From: Synechococcaceae cyanobacterium
GTDB taxonomy: Bacteria > Cyanobacteriota > Cyanobacteriia > PCC-6307 > Cyanobiaceae
Direction: 5' to 3'
Length of the DNA: 64,000 nt
Assembly: GCA_947378425.1 (NCBI GenBank)
Contig: CANCJV010000007.1
Span: 33,622 to 97,621 of the forward strand
Position numbers and translations under genes: made by a program. Positions 1 through 7,983 of this stretch are shown piece after piece. Below the pieces are notes generated by a model. That model was not told where the DNA came from and did no database searches. It saw only the letters and a list, made by a program, of their open reading frames with translations. Within the stretch, counting starts at the first letter, position 1. Every line of letters begins with the position of its first letter.

Positions 1-1
1 C

Positions 2-601
2 GGTGTGAGCGGCTACGGCCGCAGCACGATCCACATGGCCATCGGCCGGCACGGCTATGTGGGGCTGGTGCGCAACGAAGCCGGTGAACTCAACCTGGCG
101 GCGGCCTTCGATCGGCCCCACCTGATCGCGGCCGGAGGTCCGGCCGTCAGCGCCGCTGAAGTGCTGGCCGAGGCCGGCTTCGATCCCTTGCCCCAGATGG
201 CTGAGGCCTCCTGGCGGGCCACCCCGGCTCTCACCCGCCGGAGCTCCCCACCGGCGGCCGAGCGGCTGCTGCTGCTGGGGGATGCCGCCGGCTATGTGGA
301 ACCGTTCACGGGCGAGGGCATGGGCTGGGCTCTGGTGGGGGCTCTGGCTGTCGTGCCCCTGGTGCTGCAGGGACAGAGGGAATGGAGCAGGGAACTCGAA
401 CGGGAATGGGCTCGCCGCCATGCCGCTCGGATCGGCTCGCGGCAGCGCTTCTGCCATGGCCTGGCCTTCGTCCTGCGGCGCCCCGGCCTGTGCCGCGGCC
501 TGCTGGCCGCGGCCGAGCGCTGGCCGGCCCTCACCGGGCCCCTGCTTCAGCATCTCGATGGTGCAACCCTCCAACGGATCACCCCAGAGCCATGTCCCTG
601 A
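2..601 (+). CDS. FAD-dependent oxidoreductase, C-terminal part (truncated by window start)
   Basis: The reading frame is already open at the left edge, so only about the last 200 residues are present. The diagnostic stretch is LLLLGDAAGYVEPFTGEGMG (around residues 97-116 of the visible part): the GDAAG motif that closes the FAD site in the geranylgeranyl-reductase/aromatic-hydroxylase flavoprotein superfamily, followed by a Pro- and Gly-rich P-x-x-G-E-G-M-G segment. The N-terminal Rossmann fold (GxGxxG) lies outside the window. The stop codon lies inside the next gene (10-base overlap), so it is very probably co-transcribed and coupled with the type III polyketide synthase. I infer that it oxidises or reduces the polyketide product; the substrate cannot be read from the sequence. 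Confidence 0.85.
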   Translation, partial: GVSGYGRSTIHMAIGRHGYVGLVRNEAGELNLAAAFDRPHLIAAGGPAVSAAEVLAEAGFDPLPQMAEASWRATPALTRRSSPPAAERLLLLGDAAGYVEPFTGEGMGWALVGALAVVPLVLQGQREWSRELEREWARRHAARIGSRQRFCHGLAFVLRRPGLCRGLLAAAERWPALTGPLLQHLDGATLQRITPEPCP

Positions 602-1695
602 CGATTCACGGGCTGGGCACGGCCCTGCCGCCTCATCGCCTGAGCCAGGGCGACTCCGCCGCGATCGCGGCCCGGGTGGCCCTGCCGGAGCAGGTCCCAT
701 CCCCGGCCAGGCGCCGGCTCCTCGAGACCCTGCATCGCCGCTCAGGGGTGGAAGCACGCCATGTGGTGCTGGAGGACCTCACGGGCAGGATCTCCGGCAG
801 CCACCAGGGCTTCTTCGGCACCACCAGCCCCGGCACCGGCGAGCGGATGCGTCGCTACACCCGGGAAGCGCCACCCCTGGCCCTGCGGGCCGTGCGGGCT
901 GCGATCGAGCAGGCACAGGTTCCTCCCGAACGGATCACCCATCTGATCACGGTCTCCTGCACCGGCTTCCATGCGCCCGGGGTCGATCTGGCCCTGATGG
1001 CCGCCCTGCCCCTTGCCGCCAGCGTGGCCCGCACCCACGTGGGCTTCATGGGGTGTCACGGCGCCCTCAACGGCCTGCGGGTGGCTGCCGGCTTCACCGG
1101 CGCCGATCCCGAGGCCTGTGTGCTGCTCTGCGCCGTCGAGCTCTGCAGCCTGCATCTGCAGTACGGCTGGGAGGGGGAGAGGATCGTGGCCAATGCCCTC
1201 TTCGCCGATGGCGCCGCCGCCCTGGTGGCTTCCAGGAATGGGCCGGTGGCGGCGGCACCGGCCGAGCCGGGACTGCGGCGGGTGATCGCCAGCGGCTCCC
1301 TGCTGGTGCCCGCCAGCGCCGAGGCCATGACCTGGGCGATCGAGGATCATGGTTTTGTCATGGGCCTCTCCCCCCAGGTTCCAGGACTGATCGCAGAGCA
1401 TCTGAGGCCCTGGCTGGCAGGCTGGTTGGCGGAGCAGCATCTGACCATCGACGCCATCGGCTCCTGGGCCGTGCATCCCGGCGGCCCCCGCATCCTCTCG
1501 GCGGTGACCGAAACCCTGGGACTGGATCCCGTCCTGATCGAACCGTCCCGATCGGTGCTCCGGGATTGCGGCAACATGTCGTCGCCGACCCTGCTATTCA
1601 TCCTCGAGCGGCTGCGGCGCAGCGGCGCCCCGGGACCCTGCCTGGCGATGGCCTTCGGTCCGGGCCTCTGCGTCGAGGTGGCCCTGCTGGAATGA
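592..1695 (+). CDS. type III polyketide synthase (chalcone/stilbene synthase superfamily)
   Basis: A 367-residue protein, the normal size of a type III PKS. The full Cys-His-Asn triad is visible: Cys123 in VSCTGFHAPG, His295 in WAVHPGG and Asn328 in LRDCGNMSSPT. The C-terminal glycine loop typical of the family is AFGPGLCVE. These enzymes extend a CoA- or ACP-bound starter with malonyl-CoA and cyclise the chain, giving pyrones, resorcinols or phloroglucinols. The start at 592 was chosen because it begins the conserved domain and overlaps the upstream stop; the longer open frame upstream is a shadow of the oxidoreductase. Alkylresorcinol-type (hierridin) chemistry has been described in Cyanobium and related picocyanobacteria, so an alkylresorcinol product is a reasonable inference, not a reading. 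Confidence 0.93.
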   Translation: MSLTIHGLGTALPPHRLSQGDSAAIAARVALPEQVPSPARRRLLETLHRRSGVEARHVVLEDLTGRISGSHQGFFGTTSPGTGERMRRYTREAPPLALRAVRAAIEQAQVPPERITHLITVSCTGFHAPGVDLALMAALPLAASVARTHVGFMGCHGALNGLRVAAGFTGADPEACVLLCAVELCSLHLQYGWEGERIVANALFADGAAALVASRNGPVAAAPAEPGLRRVIASGSLLVPASAEAMTWAIEDHGFVMGLSPQVPGLIAEHLRPWLAGWLAEQHLTIDAIGSWAVHPGGPRILSAVTETLGLDPVLIEPSRSVLRDCGNMSSPTLLFILERLRRSGAPGPCLAMAFGPGLCVEVALLE

Positions 1696-1999
1696 GGTGC
1701 CCCAAGGCCGAGGCAGCAGCCCTCGCCTCCTTCCGGGTCCATTGTTCGGGCTTTTCAACGAAAGGGGCTGAGAATTCTTCCCATCACAGGTTCTGCAGGA
1801 GCCTGCACTTCGGCGGCAGCGTCAAGGCAGATGCCCGGAATAGAGATAGATTTTTCAGCAGCAATCGTAGTTCTACGCATATTCACTGCCGACCCATCGG
1901 CCTCAGCGTGGCACCCAGATTGCAGGCAAAGCCTCTGCTGATGGCTGAACGCTCAGCCACCACAAAGCTGATGATGACCGGCTGAATCGTCTTGCCTCC
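1696..1999. other. non-coding gap after the polyketide synthase
   Basis: About 300 bases with no credible gene on either strand and a lower GC content than the flanks, especially 1840-1900. A short perfect hairpin (GGCTGA / TCAGCC, 1943-1948 and 1953-1958, 4-base loop) is present but lacks a T-tract. It could hold the shared 3' ends of the polyketide operon and the convergent small gene that follows. Confidence 0.5.
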
Positions 2000-2305
2000 T
2001 CACTCGATGCTGAGGCTGCAGTGGTGTTGGTGCAGGGCCTCCTCCTGGAGTCGCTTCGCCAGGGCCTCCCGCTGCTGGCGTTTCTCCAGTTCCCGCAGCA
2101 CAGGTCCGTTCATGGTGGAGTAGCTGGCGGTCGGGTGGTTCCGCAGGGCCTCGTCCTCAACGTGCTGACGTTGCTCCAGGGCGGCCAGGGACTTGATGGC
2201 GTGACTCTGCAGGGCGTCTCCACAGGGGGTTGGGCTGGAGGCCAGAGCAGCTCCAGGAGCCAGGGAGAGAATCGCCACAACCATGGCGGCGCGTTGGCGC
2301 TTCAT
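2000..2305 (-). CDS. small secreted protein of unknown function
   Basis: A 101-residue protein from the ATG at 2305; the open frame extends further upstream, but the sequence there has no protein-like character. Residues 1-22 form a Sec signal peptide: basic start (MKRQR), hydrophobic core and an ALAS cleavage region. The mature part has two cysteines, one near the N-terminus (PTPCGDAL) and one near the C-terminus (HHCSL), and is rich in Glu, Gln and Leu, suggesting a helical periplasmic protein. No family was recognised. It converges on the polyketide locus and is divergent from the small gene at 2479. Confidence 0.55.
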   Translation of the reverse strand: MKRQRAAMVVAILSLAPGAALASSPTPCGDALQSHAIKSLAALEQRQHVEDEALRNHPTASYSTMNGPVLRELEKRQQREALAKRLQEEALHQHHCSLSIE

Positions 2306-2478
2306 CCCATTGAGCAAGTGAAGCGACTCTGGAACATCGCCGTGCTCGGCGGCTGAATCCTGTGCCGGCGGGCGCAGCACATCTGCGCATCGGACCGCCG
2401 GCACATTCGGCGGTGTTAGAGGTGACAGTCGTGCATGCGGCACAACGTCCATAGTTCGTCTCCCAGGAGGATCGAGTG

Positions 2479-2751
2479 ATGGAATCCTTGAGCGCTCACC
2501 TGCTTTTCTCAACCCACCCTGCGACCAGGGCCTACCGGCTGATTGACGCCTTCCTGCAGCCCCATCCCCACCTTGACGGCATCTACGACTCCATCGAAGA
2601 GGCCATCGGTGATGCCGTCGGCTGGCTGGATGGCCTGGAGCCCGATGCCGGCCAGGCCTCCATCGGGCTGGAGGTGAGCACCGGCAATGGCGACTGGCGC
2701 ACCATCCGCAAACCAGTGCAGCTGCTTTGCCCGTTGCCGATGGTGTCCTGA
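2479..2751 (+). CDS. conserved-looking small protein, unknown function
   Basis: A 90-residue protein. The start is fixed by a perfect AGGAGG at 2465-2470, eight bases before the ATG at 2479; the GTG immediately before it is less well spaced. The sequence is slightly acidic, with an IYDSIEEAIGDAVGWLDGL helix in the middle and a C-terminal WRTIRKPVQLLCP segment. There are no membrane segments or signal peptide. I do not recognise the family. The stop codon sits inside an inverted repeat (2742-2783). Confidence 0.7.
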   Translation: MESLSAHLLFSTHPATRAYRLIDAFLQPHPHLDGIYDSIEEAIGDAVGWLDGLEPDAGQASIGLEVSTGNGDWRTIRKPVQLLCPLPMVS

Positions 2752-2783
2752 AGGCCCGGGGTGAGCTGGGTCTTCAGGACACC
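2742..2783 (+). terminator. long hairpin across the stop codon of the 2479 gene
   Basis: A perfect 12-base inverted repeat, GGTGTCCTGAAG at 2742-2753 and CTTCAGGACACC at 2772-2783, with an 18-base GC-rich spacer. It contains the TGA stop (2749-2751). No T-run follows, so it may be a factor-independent terminator of weak type, an RNA-stabilising structure, or an attenuating structure. Confidence 0.4.
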
Positions 2784-2834
2784 CAGACCGCCGTCGTCCG
2801 CTTCAATGCCTGCGCCGTGTTCTGAACTACACGT

Positions 2835-2924
2835 GACCGCTGAAATCCTGGTCCGCTCGAGCAACAGCTTCAAGTCCGCCATGGAGCTGGCATGAGCAGC
2901 CCAAAGCCCAGAAGTGTGCCAAAG
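2835..2924 (+). mobile_element. insertion-sequence 3'-end remnant, copy A
   Basis: Bases 2860-2924 match 9629-9696 at roughly 80% by eye. The match includes a terminal peptide (SSNSFKSAMELA-stop here, LSNILKSAMEAA-stop in copy B) and about 30 bases after the stop. In copy B this peptide is the end of a recognisable DDE transposase. Here almost everything upstream has been lost, so this is a very short fossil. Confidence 0.6.
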
Positions 2925-3111
2925 ACCTTTCCTCAGGCCCGATCCAGGGCTCGAAACTCGTAACCACGGGTTGTCTGCAGCTCTGAAAGCCTCCGATCAA
3001 CCGTGTTCTGCCTCTCAGCGGGGACAACGTTTTTATCGATGGATTTTTGAGCAGACTCCTTGGGATCTGCCACGGCCTTTAGCCTGCGACAACGCTTTCC
3101 ACCCAGGTGCG

Positions 3112-3912
3112 GTGTTGATCGTCCTCAAGTGCCGATCCCATGGCCTGGGCCTGCTGGCAGGGGCTTCGTTGCTGGTAGCGCTGGTGGGGGCCAGCTCGCC
3201 GGCTCTGGCCGGATCCCTGGAAGGCCAGGCCACCTTGAAGGTGCCGATGCCGGTGCCGGCCGAGGCGCTGTTTGAAGCCCAGTTGCAGGAGATCGGCGCC
3301 GCCGATGCCACCACCGTGCTGCTGGGCAAGGCCCGGATCAAGCCGGCCGGTGTGGCGCCGTTCCGTTTCCGCATTCCCTACGTCGACGGCATGGTGCGAG
3401 CTGGTCATCGCTACAGCGTGCGGGCCGTGATCAGCGCGGCCGGCCGCCTGCTGTTCAGCTCCGACACCGTTCAACCGGTGTTCCAGGAAGCCAAATCCCC
3501 CCTGCAGCTGGAGCTCGCGCCGGTGGGGGATGCTCCCCTGCGCGGCGTGATCTGGCTCTTGGCTCCCGCCGCCAGCGTGCCGGTGTCCCCCCAGGCGGCC
3601 CGTCAGGAGGTTCAGCTGCTGCTGGATCCACTCACCTCCACGGTCAGCGGCAGTGGCGATTGCAACCGACTGCAGGGCAACTACCGGATGGAGGGGGATC
3701 GGCTCAGTTTCAGCTCCATCGACAGCACGATGCTCCAGTGCGAACCGGAGGTGATGGATGATGAGCGCCAATTCCTGGCTGTTTTACAGCGGGTGCGCAG
3801 CTGGCGATTCGTCGATCGCTGTTTCGAACTGCTCGATGCCAGTGGCTCCCTGCTGCTGAAGTTCGAAACCCGGCCCCAGGCCTCGCTGGAGCCAGCTCCC
3901 AGAGCCGGTTGA
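3112..3912 (+). CDS. secreted YbaY-domain plus META-domain protein
   Basis: A 266-residue protein from the GTG at 3112; a TTG follows directly and the true start is not certain. Residues 12-34 form a Sec signal peptide ending SSPALA. Two domains follow. Residues about 35-125 resemble YbaY (LEGQATLKVP ... PFRFRIPYVDG ... GRLLFSSDTVQPV), a small beta-barrel lipoprotein family. Residues about 150-255 resemble the META/HslJ domain (GSGDCNRLQGNYRMEGDRLS, then a STMLQCEPEVMDDE segment). Both domains are cell-envelope modules linked in enterobacteria with outer-membrane or stress functions. No lipobox cysteine was seen, so it is predicted to be soluble and periplasmic. It converges with the VOC gene, three bases apart. 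Confidence 0.78.
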   Translation: MLIVLKCRSHGLGLLAGASLLVALVGASSPALAGSLEGQATLKVPMPVPAEALFEAQLQEIGAADATTVLLGKARIKPAGVAPFRFRIPYVDGMVRAGHRYSVRAVISAAGRLLFSSDTVQPVFQEAKSPLQLELAPVGDAPLRGVIWLLAPAASVPVSPQAARQEVQLLLDPLTSTVSGSGDCNRLQGNYRMEGDRLSFSSIDSTMLQCEPEVMDDERQFLAVLQRVRSWRFVDRCFELLDASGSLLLKFETRPQASLEPAPRAG

Positions 3913-3915
3913 GCT

Positions 3916-4359
3916 TCAGCGCAGCTCCGGGTCACCCACCTGGAAGTACGCCTGTCGCCCCAGGGCTGCTTCGGCATCCAGGTAGTGCTTGAACTCCAGC
4001 CAGTTGCCGTAGGGGTCGATCAGGAAGAAGGTGTGGTGCTCCAGCGGTTCGCCGGCGAAACGGCATTTCGGCTCGATGCCGAACTGCAGTCCCTGAGCCC
4101 GGGCCCGCTGCAGCAGCTCCTGCCAGGGCTGGGCCGAGGCGAACACCAGACCGAAATGGCGGGGGTAGATCCCTGGTTGCGCCGGTTCTGAGCGACCGGC
4201 AGGCAGACGCTGGGCCACCAGCTGATGGCCTCCCAGCTCAAGGATCAGGGCCTGCTCACTGCGGCGCCCGGCGCTGCAGCCCAGGCCCTCCACATACCAG
4301 CGCTGGGTTGCATCGAGATCCCGGCAGGGAATGGAGAGATGGAACTGCACCAGGTCCAT
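3916..4359 (-). CDS. VOC-superfamily (glyoxalase/bleomycin-resistance fold) protein
   Basis: A 147-residue single-chain vicinal-oxygen-chelate protein. It has the family pattern: a first beta-alpha-beta unit beginning VQFHLSIPCRDLDATQRWY with metal-ligand-like His, and a second unit ending FFLIDPYGNWLEFKHY with the conserved D-P-x-G-N-x-x-E-F motif and its Glu ligand. VOC enzymes act on small metabolites using a divalent metal; the substrate is not determinable. The stop lies next to that of the convergent YbaY-META gene. Confidence 0.85.
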   Translation of the reverse strand: MDLVQFHLSIPCRDLDATQRWYVEGLGCSAGRRSEQALILELGGHQLVAQRLPAGRSEPAQPGIYPRHFGLVFASAQPWQELLQRARAQGLQFGIEPKCRFAGEPLEHHTFFLIDPYGNWLEFKHYLDAEAALGRQAYFQVGDPELR

Positions 4360-4578
4360 GAACCAACCCTGATCACCGGGGCCAACCTAGAGAGGGCTCC
4401 AGAGGGCTTCGTTGCCAGCTGTTGTCTCCGGCAGGTGTCTCTGACGTTGTCTCGGCCGTTCTCGACCGAGTCGCCTTGGTGCGAGCTGCGATGACCTGAG
4501 CTGCGACCACCCGGGCTGCTGCAGCCCATGAGGCATGTCGGGGGACGAGATCGTCGCTGACCGTGATCAGGAAGCCGC

Positions 4579-5508
4579 ATGGATTCCGTGGTCGCGTTGG
4601 CGAGCGCGACCACCCGCTTCATGATGGGGGCGATGGTCCCGATCAAGCCCGACACCAGCCTGCAGCCTCAGCAGGCGACGCTGCTGGGCTGGGGCGACGG
4701 TCTTCTGGCCTGCCGGCGCTGGAGTCCGTTGGGCCGGCCTCGGGCCGTTCTGGTCTGTGTCCATGGCATTGGCGGCCACGGCGTCACCTTTGCGAGCCTG
4801 GCCCAGGCCCTGGTGCCCCATGGTTACGCGATCGAGGCCCTTGATCTGCCCGGTCATGGCCATTCCCCGGGCCGCCGCGGCTGGTTGCGGCGCTGGGGGG
4901 ATTGGCGCGCTGCGGTGCACACGTTCCTCGCCGACGTGATCGCCCGATCCCCGGGGATTCCCTGTTTCCTCGTCGGTCACAGCATGGGAGGCACCGTGGT
5001 TCTCGACCTGGCCCTGGAGGAGCCTGAGGCCCTGCAACAGCTGGGGGTCCAGGGACTGATCCTGAGCAATCCGGCCCTTGATGCCGCAGGCATCGCCAGC
5101 TGGCGTCTGCAGCTGGCGCGGCTGTTGTCGAGGCTGTGGCCGGCCTTCACCCTCAGAACCGGCATCGCCGAGACGGCGGCCAGCCGGAATCCCCAGGTGC
5201 TGGCCGAGCGGGCGGCCGATCCCTGGCGGCACAACCGTTGTTCGGCCAGGCTCGCCAGCGAGTTTCTGGCCACCACCCGTCGCCTGCACCGGGCCGCATC
5301 CCAGCTGCAGCTGCCTGTGCTGGTGCTGCAGAGCGGCGCCGACCAGGTCACCCCGGCAGCAGGGGCTCAGCAGTTCTTCGCCCTCGCCGGCAGCCCTGAC
5401 AAGAGCTGGCGGCAGTACCCCGAGAGCTATCACGAGCTCTACGATGACCTCGACAGCAGGCAGGTGTTCGCCGATCTGCTCGCCTGGCTGAACAGCCACG
5501 TCCGCTAG
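4579..5508 (+). CDS. alpha/beta hydrolase, monoacylglycerol-lipase-like
   Basis: A 309-residue protein of the lysophospholipase (PldB-like) branch. Visible features are the oxyanion region VLVCVHGIGGHG, the D-L-P-G-H-G-x-S motif, the nucleophile elbow VGHSMGG, the acid in LQSGADQVTP and the histidine in YPESYHELYDD. No signal peptide is present, so it is probably cytoplasmic and acts on acylglycerols or lysolipids. The ATG at 4579 has an AGGA seven bases upstream; a later ATG pair near residue 15 is an alternative. It is followed closely by an acyltransferase in the same direction, which suggests a lipid-remodelling pair. Confidence 0.88.
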   Translation: MDSVVALASATTRFMMGAMVPIKPDTSLQPQQATLLGWGDGLLACRRWSPLGRPRAVLVCVHGIGGHGVTFASLAQALVPHGYAIEALDLPGHGHSPGRRGWLRRWGDWRAAVHTFLADVIARSPGIPCFLVGHSMGGTVVLDLALEEPEALQQLGVQGLILSNPALDAAGIASWRLQLARLLSRLWPAFTLRTGIAETAASRNPQVLAERAADPWRHNRCSARLASEFLATTRRLHRAASQLQLPVLVLQSGADQVTPAAGAQQFFALAGSPDKSWRQYPESYHELYDDLDSRQVFADLLAWLNSHVR

Positions 5509-5565
5509 CTGATCAGCCCTCAAGCGGGCAGCCGCATCGGGCTGAGCGTTGCGAGGATGGAGGCC

Positions 5566-7194
5566 ATGATCAATCGCTACCAGCCGGCGCTTGCTCCCAT
5601 CGCCCCGGTCTTCCGTCCCTGGGTGCTGGCGATGGTTCAGGGCCTGCTGCCGCTGTTGCTGCGGCTGCGGATCGTCCCCTGGCTACCGGCGGCGATCACC
5701 CGCATCGAGGTCGTGGGGGACGACACCCTCGCCCACTGCTGGCAGCGTTTCGCCAGCGGCCAGGCGCGGCTGATCCTCGCCTTTCGCCACGTGGAGGTCG
5801 ACGATCCCCTGCTGGGCCTGCATCTGCTCTCCCGGGTGCTGCCCCGCCGGGCCGCAAGGCTGGGCCTGAAGCTGCCTGCCCCCCTGCATGCCCAGTTTCT
5901 GTTTGACCGTGGCATGCCGCTCTGGGGCGGACGCCCCCTGGGCTGGCTGCTGGCAAGCCTGGGCGGTGTGTCGCTGCGGCGCGGCCGCGAGCCGGACTGG
6001 GCGGCCCTGCGCCAGGCCCGCCAGTTGGTGCTGGCGGGTCGCTTCCCGTTTGCGCTGGCGCCGGAAGGGGCCACCAATGGCCACAGCGAACGCATCGGCT
6101 CGCTGCAACAAGGGGTCGCCCAGCTCGCCCTCTGGTGTGTGGATGACCTGCGCCAGGCCGGCCGGATCGAAACCGTGCTGCTGGTGCCGATCGCGATTCA
6201 GTACACCTACCTCAGGGAAGACTGGCCGCGACTGGCGGCGTTGATGGCAACCCTTGAGACCAGGATCGGAATCCTGGCCCCCGGGAGCCCGATCCCGCCG
6301 CGGCATGCCCCTGGTCAGGGTGCTGTTGACACCTCCAACCCTGCTGCGTGTCCCTACGGACGGTTGGTGCGGCTCGCCGAGGCGTTCCTCGATCGGCTGG
6401 AGCACTACTACGGAGGCCCCCGCGAGCTGCTGCCCAAGGGCAAGGATGCGGATCGCGATGGCTCCAGGCCGCTCGCTCCTGGGGCCCGGAGGTCTGAATC
6501 GTTCACCGCCGAAGCGTTCACCTCCGACAGCGCATCTGCATCAGCCGGCCTCGGCGAGCCGATGCCAGCCATGGCTCGGCTGCAGAACCGTCGCCTCAGG
6601 GATGGCGAGCCTTCGCAGCACGCGGCCCGAGCTGGGCGATGCCCGCCCCAGCCACTGGAACCAGGCCAGGCTCCAGCCCTCGGATCACGCATCGAGCGGC
6701 TTGTCGAACGCTGCCTGGTTCTCGCCGAGTCCTTTTTCGGCAGTTCCTCGAGCGGTACGGCCGAGCAGCGCTGCCGGCGGCTGGAGGAGCAGAGCTGGCG
6801 CTGGATCTACCGCGAGGATCTCCCCCCCCGACACCAGCTCTCCCCCCTGGATCGGGCCCTGGCGGATCGGGCCGCCCACGGGGCTTCGCTGGCCGTGCTG
6901 CCCATGCGCCTGGCGGAAACCTTCGTGGCGGTTTCGGGTTCTTATGTGGCTGAGCGTCCGAGTTTTGAACGGTTCATGGAGACCAGCCTGCTGATCCACG
7001 ATGCCCTGGCCCGCATCTGCGGGGAGGGTCTTCCCGCCCGGCCCCGACTCGGGGCCCGCCGGGCCCGGATCAGCATCGGCGCAGCGATCGACGTCAGTGC
7101 CCGCTGTCATGGCCGCACGAAAGGGGAGCGCCGGCAGCTCCTGAGCTCCCTGAGCGAGGACTTGCGTCAGGCCTTCGAGCAGGCCCTGATCTGA
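5566..7194 (+). CDS. PlsC-like acyltransferase with an unknown C-terminal region
   Basis: About 542 residues. The N-terminal 250 residues look like a glycerol-3-phosphate/1-acylglycerol-3-phosphate acyltransferase: an HX4D-type motif in FRHVEVDD and the phosphate-site motif LAPEGATNGHS. Between about residues 285 and 380 lies a low-complexity stretch rich in Arg, Ala, Ser and Pro. It is followed by a 160-residue folded-looking region (FERFMETSLLIHDALARICGE and so on) that I do not recognise. An ATG at 5557 is possible, but 5566 has a GAGG nine bases upstream. It lies 57 bases after the lipase-like gene, consistent with one transcript. Membrane anchoring is likely through a hydrophobic segment near residues 15-40. 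Confidence 0.82.
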   Translation: MINRYQPALAPIAPVFRPWVLAMVQGLLPLLLRLRIVPWLPAAITRIEVVGDDTLAHCWQRFASGQARLILAFRHVEVDDPLLGLHLLSRVLPRRAARLGLKLPAPLHAQFLFDRGMPLWGGRPLGWLLASLGGVSLRRGREPDWAALRQARQLVLAGRFPFALAPEGATNGHSERIGSLQQGVAQLALWCVDDLRQAGRIETVLLVPIAIQYTYLREDWPRLAALMATLETRIGILAPGSPIPPRHAPGQGAVDTSNPAACPYGRLVRLAEAFLDRLEHYYGGPRELLPKGKDADRDGSRPLAPGARRSESFTAEAFTSDSASASAGLGEPMPAMARLQNRRLRDGEPSQHAARAGRCPPQPLEPGQAPALGSRIERLVERCLVLAESFFGSSSSGTAEQRCRRLEEQSWRWIYREDLPPRHQLSPLDRALADRAAHGASLAVLPMRLAETFVAVSGSYVAERPSFERFMETSLLIHDALARICGEGLPARPRLGARRARISIGAAIDVSARCHGRTKGERRQLLSSLSEDLRQAFEQALI

Positions 7195-7203
7195 ACGCCG
7201 GCC

Positions 7204-7983
7204 TCAGGGCGCCGTCGCCAGCCGCTGCCACCATTGGCGCACCACCTCAGGGCTGCCGTACCAACGGCTGCCGAAGGCGCCACCATGGGCAACGGCCGGC
7301 AGCACCAGGGTCTGGGAGCCCGCCAGCAGGGCAGCACTCACCGGCACCAGGCCGTCGCCACGGTCGTCGCGGCGGCCCGTGCTGTTGTGATAGGCCCCAG
7401 GGGCCAGGCGCCGGGCCATGGCGGTGGCAGCCGGATCATCCAGGGACAGATCGCCGGCGATCGAGATGTAGCGCACGGGATGGCGTTGGCCAGCCTGGCC
7501 AAACCAGGCCCCCGGCCAGCGGCGGGCCACCAACTGGCGCAGGGGTGTGGCCTTGATCGCCGTATGGGGGCTGCCCAGCATCACCAGCGTGTCGGCCCGT
7601 TCCCGGCCCCTGTACGTGCGCCCTTCGAAGGGGCCATCGGCAAGAAACAGGCGCAGCATGATGCCCCCGGAGCTGTGGCCGATCAGGGTCACCTTGCCGG
7701 TGGCCGAGTCCGCTGCCAGAAGCTGCACCAAATTCGCCACCCGATCGAGAATCCGGGCCCAACCGAAGGGGAAGACGGTCAGCAGCCAGTCGAGCCTGCT
7801 CACCGGCACCACGGACACCGGCTGCTGCGACAGCTGCTGCAACTCTTCCGCCATCGGCCCATAGGCTGCCGGGCTGATCAGGAAGCCGCCGAGCACCAGG
7901 ATCGGTTGTCCCAGGCCGGTGGGCAACGGGTCAGTGAGCAACGGATCAGTCAGCAACGGATCAGTCAGCAACGACTCCGTCAT
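7204..7983 (-). CDS. lipase-like alpha/beta hydrolase with N-terminal repeats
   Basis: A 259-residue protein. The nucleophile elbow is IGHSSGG, the acid is probably Asp in DRGDGLVP, and the histidine lies in AVAHGGAFG. The fold resembles cyanobacterial and plant proteins annotated as triacylglycerol lipase/PGAP1-like. The ATG at 7983 overlaps the upstream stop by four bases (ATGA), which fixes the start over an ATG at 8001. The first 25 residues contain three tandem copies of a five-residue unit (L-L-T-D-P), encoded by a 15-base DNA repeat. No signal peptide. Convergent with the acyltransferase, nine bases apart. Confidence 0.85.
   Translation of the reverse strand: MTESLLTDPLLTDPLLTDPLPTGLGQPILVLGGFLISPAAYGPMAEELQQLSQQPVSVVPVSRLDWLLTVFPFGWARILDRVANLVQLLAADSATGKVTLIGHSSGGIMLRLFLADGPFEGRTYRGRERADTLVMLGSPHTAIKATPLRQLVARRWPGAWFGQAGQRHPVRYISIAGDLSLDDPAATAMARRLAPGAYHNSTGRRDDRGDGLVPVSAALLAGSQTLVLPAVAHGGAFGSRWYGSPEVVRQWWQRLATAP
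7926..7970 (-). repeat. three tandem 15-base repeats at the 5' end of the lipase-like gene
   Basis: Units at 7926-7940, 7941-7955 and 7956-7970. The last two are identical and the first differs at two bases. The unit length is a multiple of three, so copy-number change would add or remove LLTDP units without breaking the frame. Confidence 0.85.
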
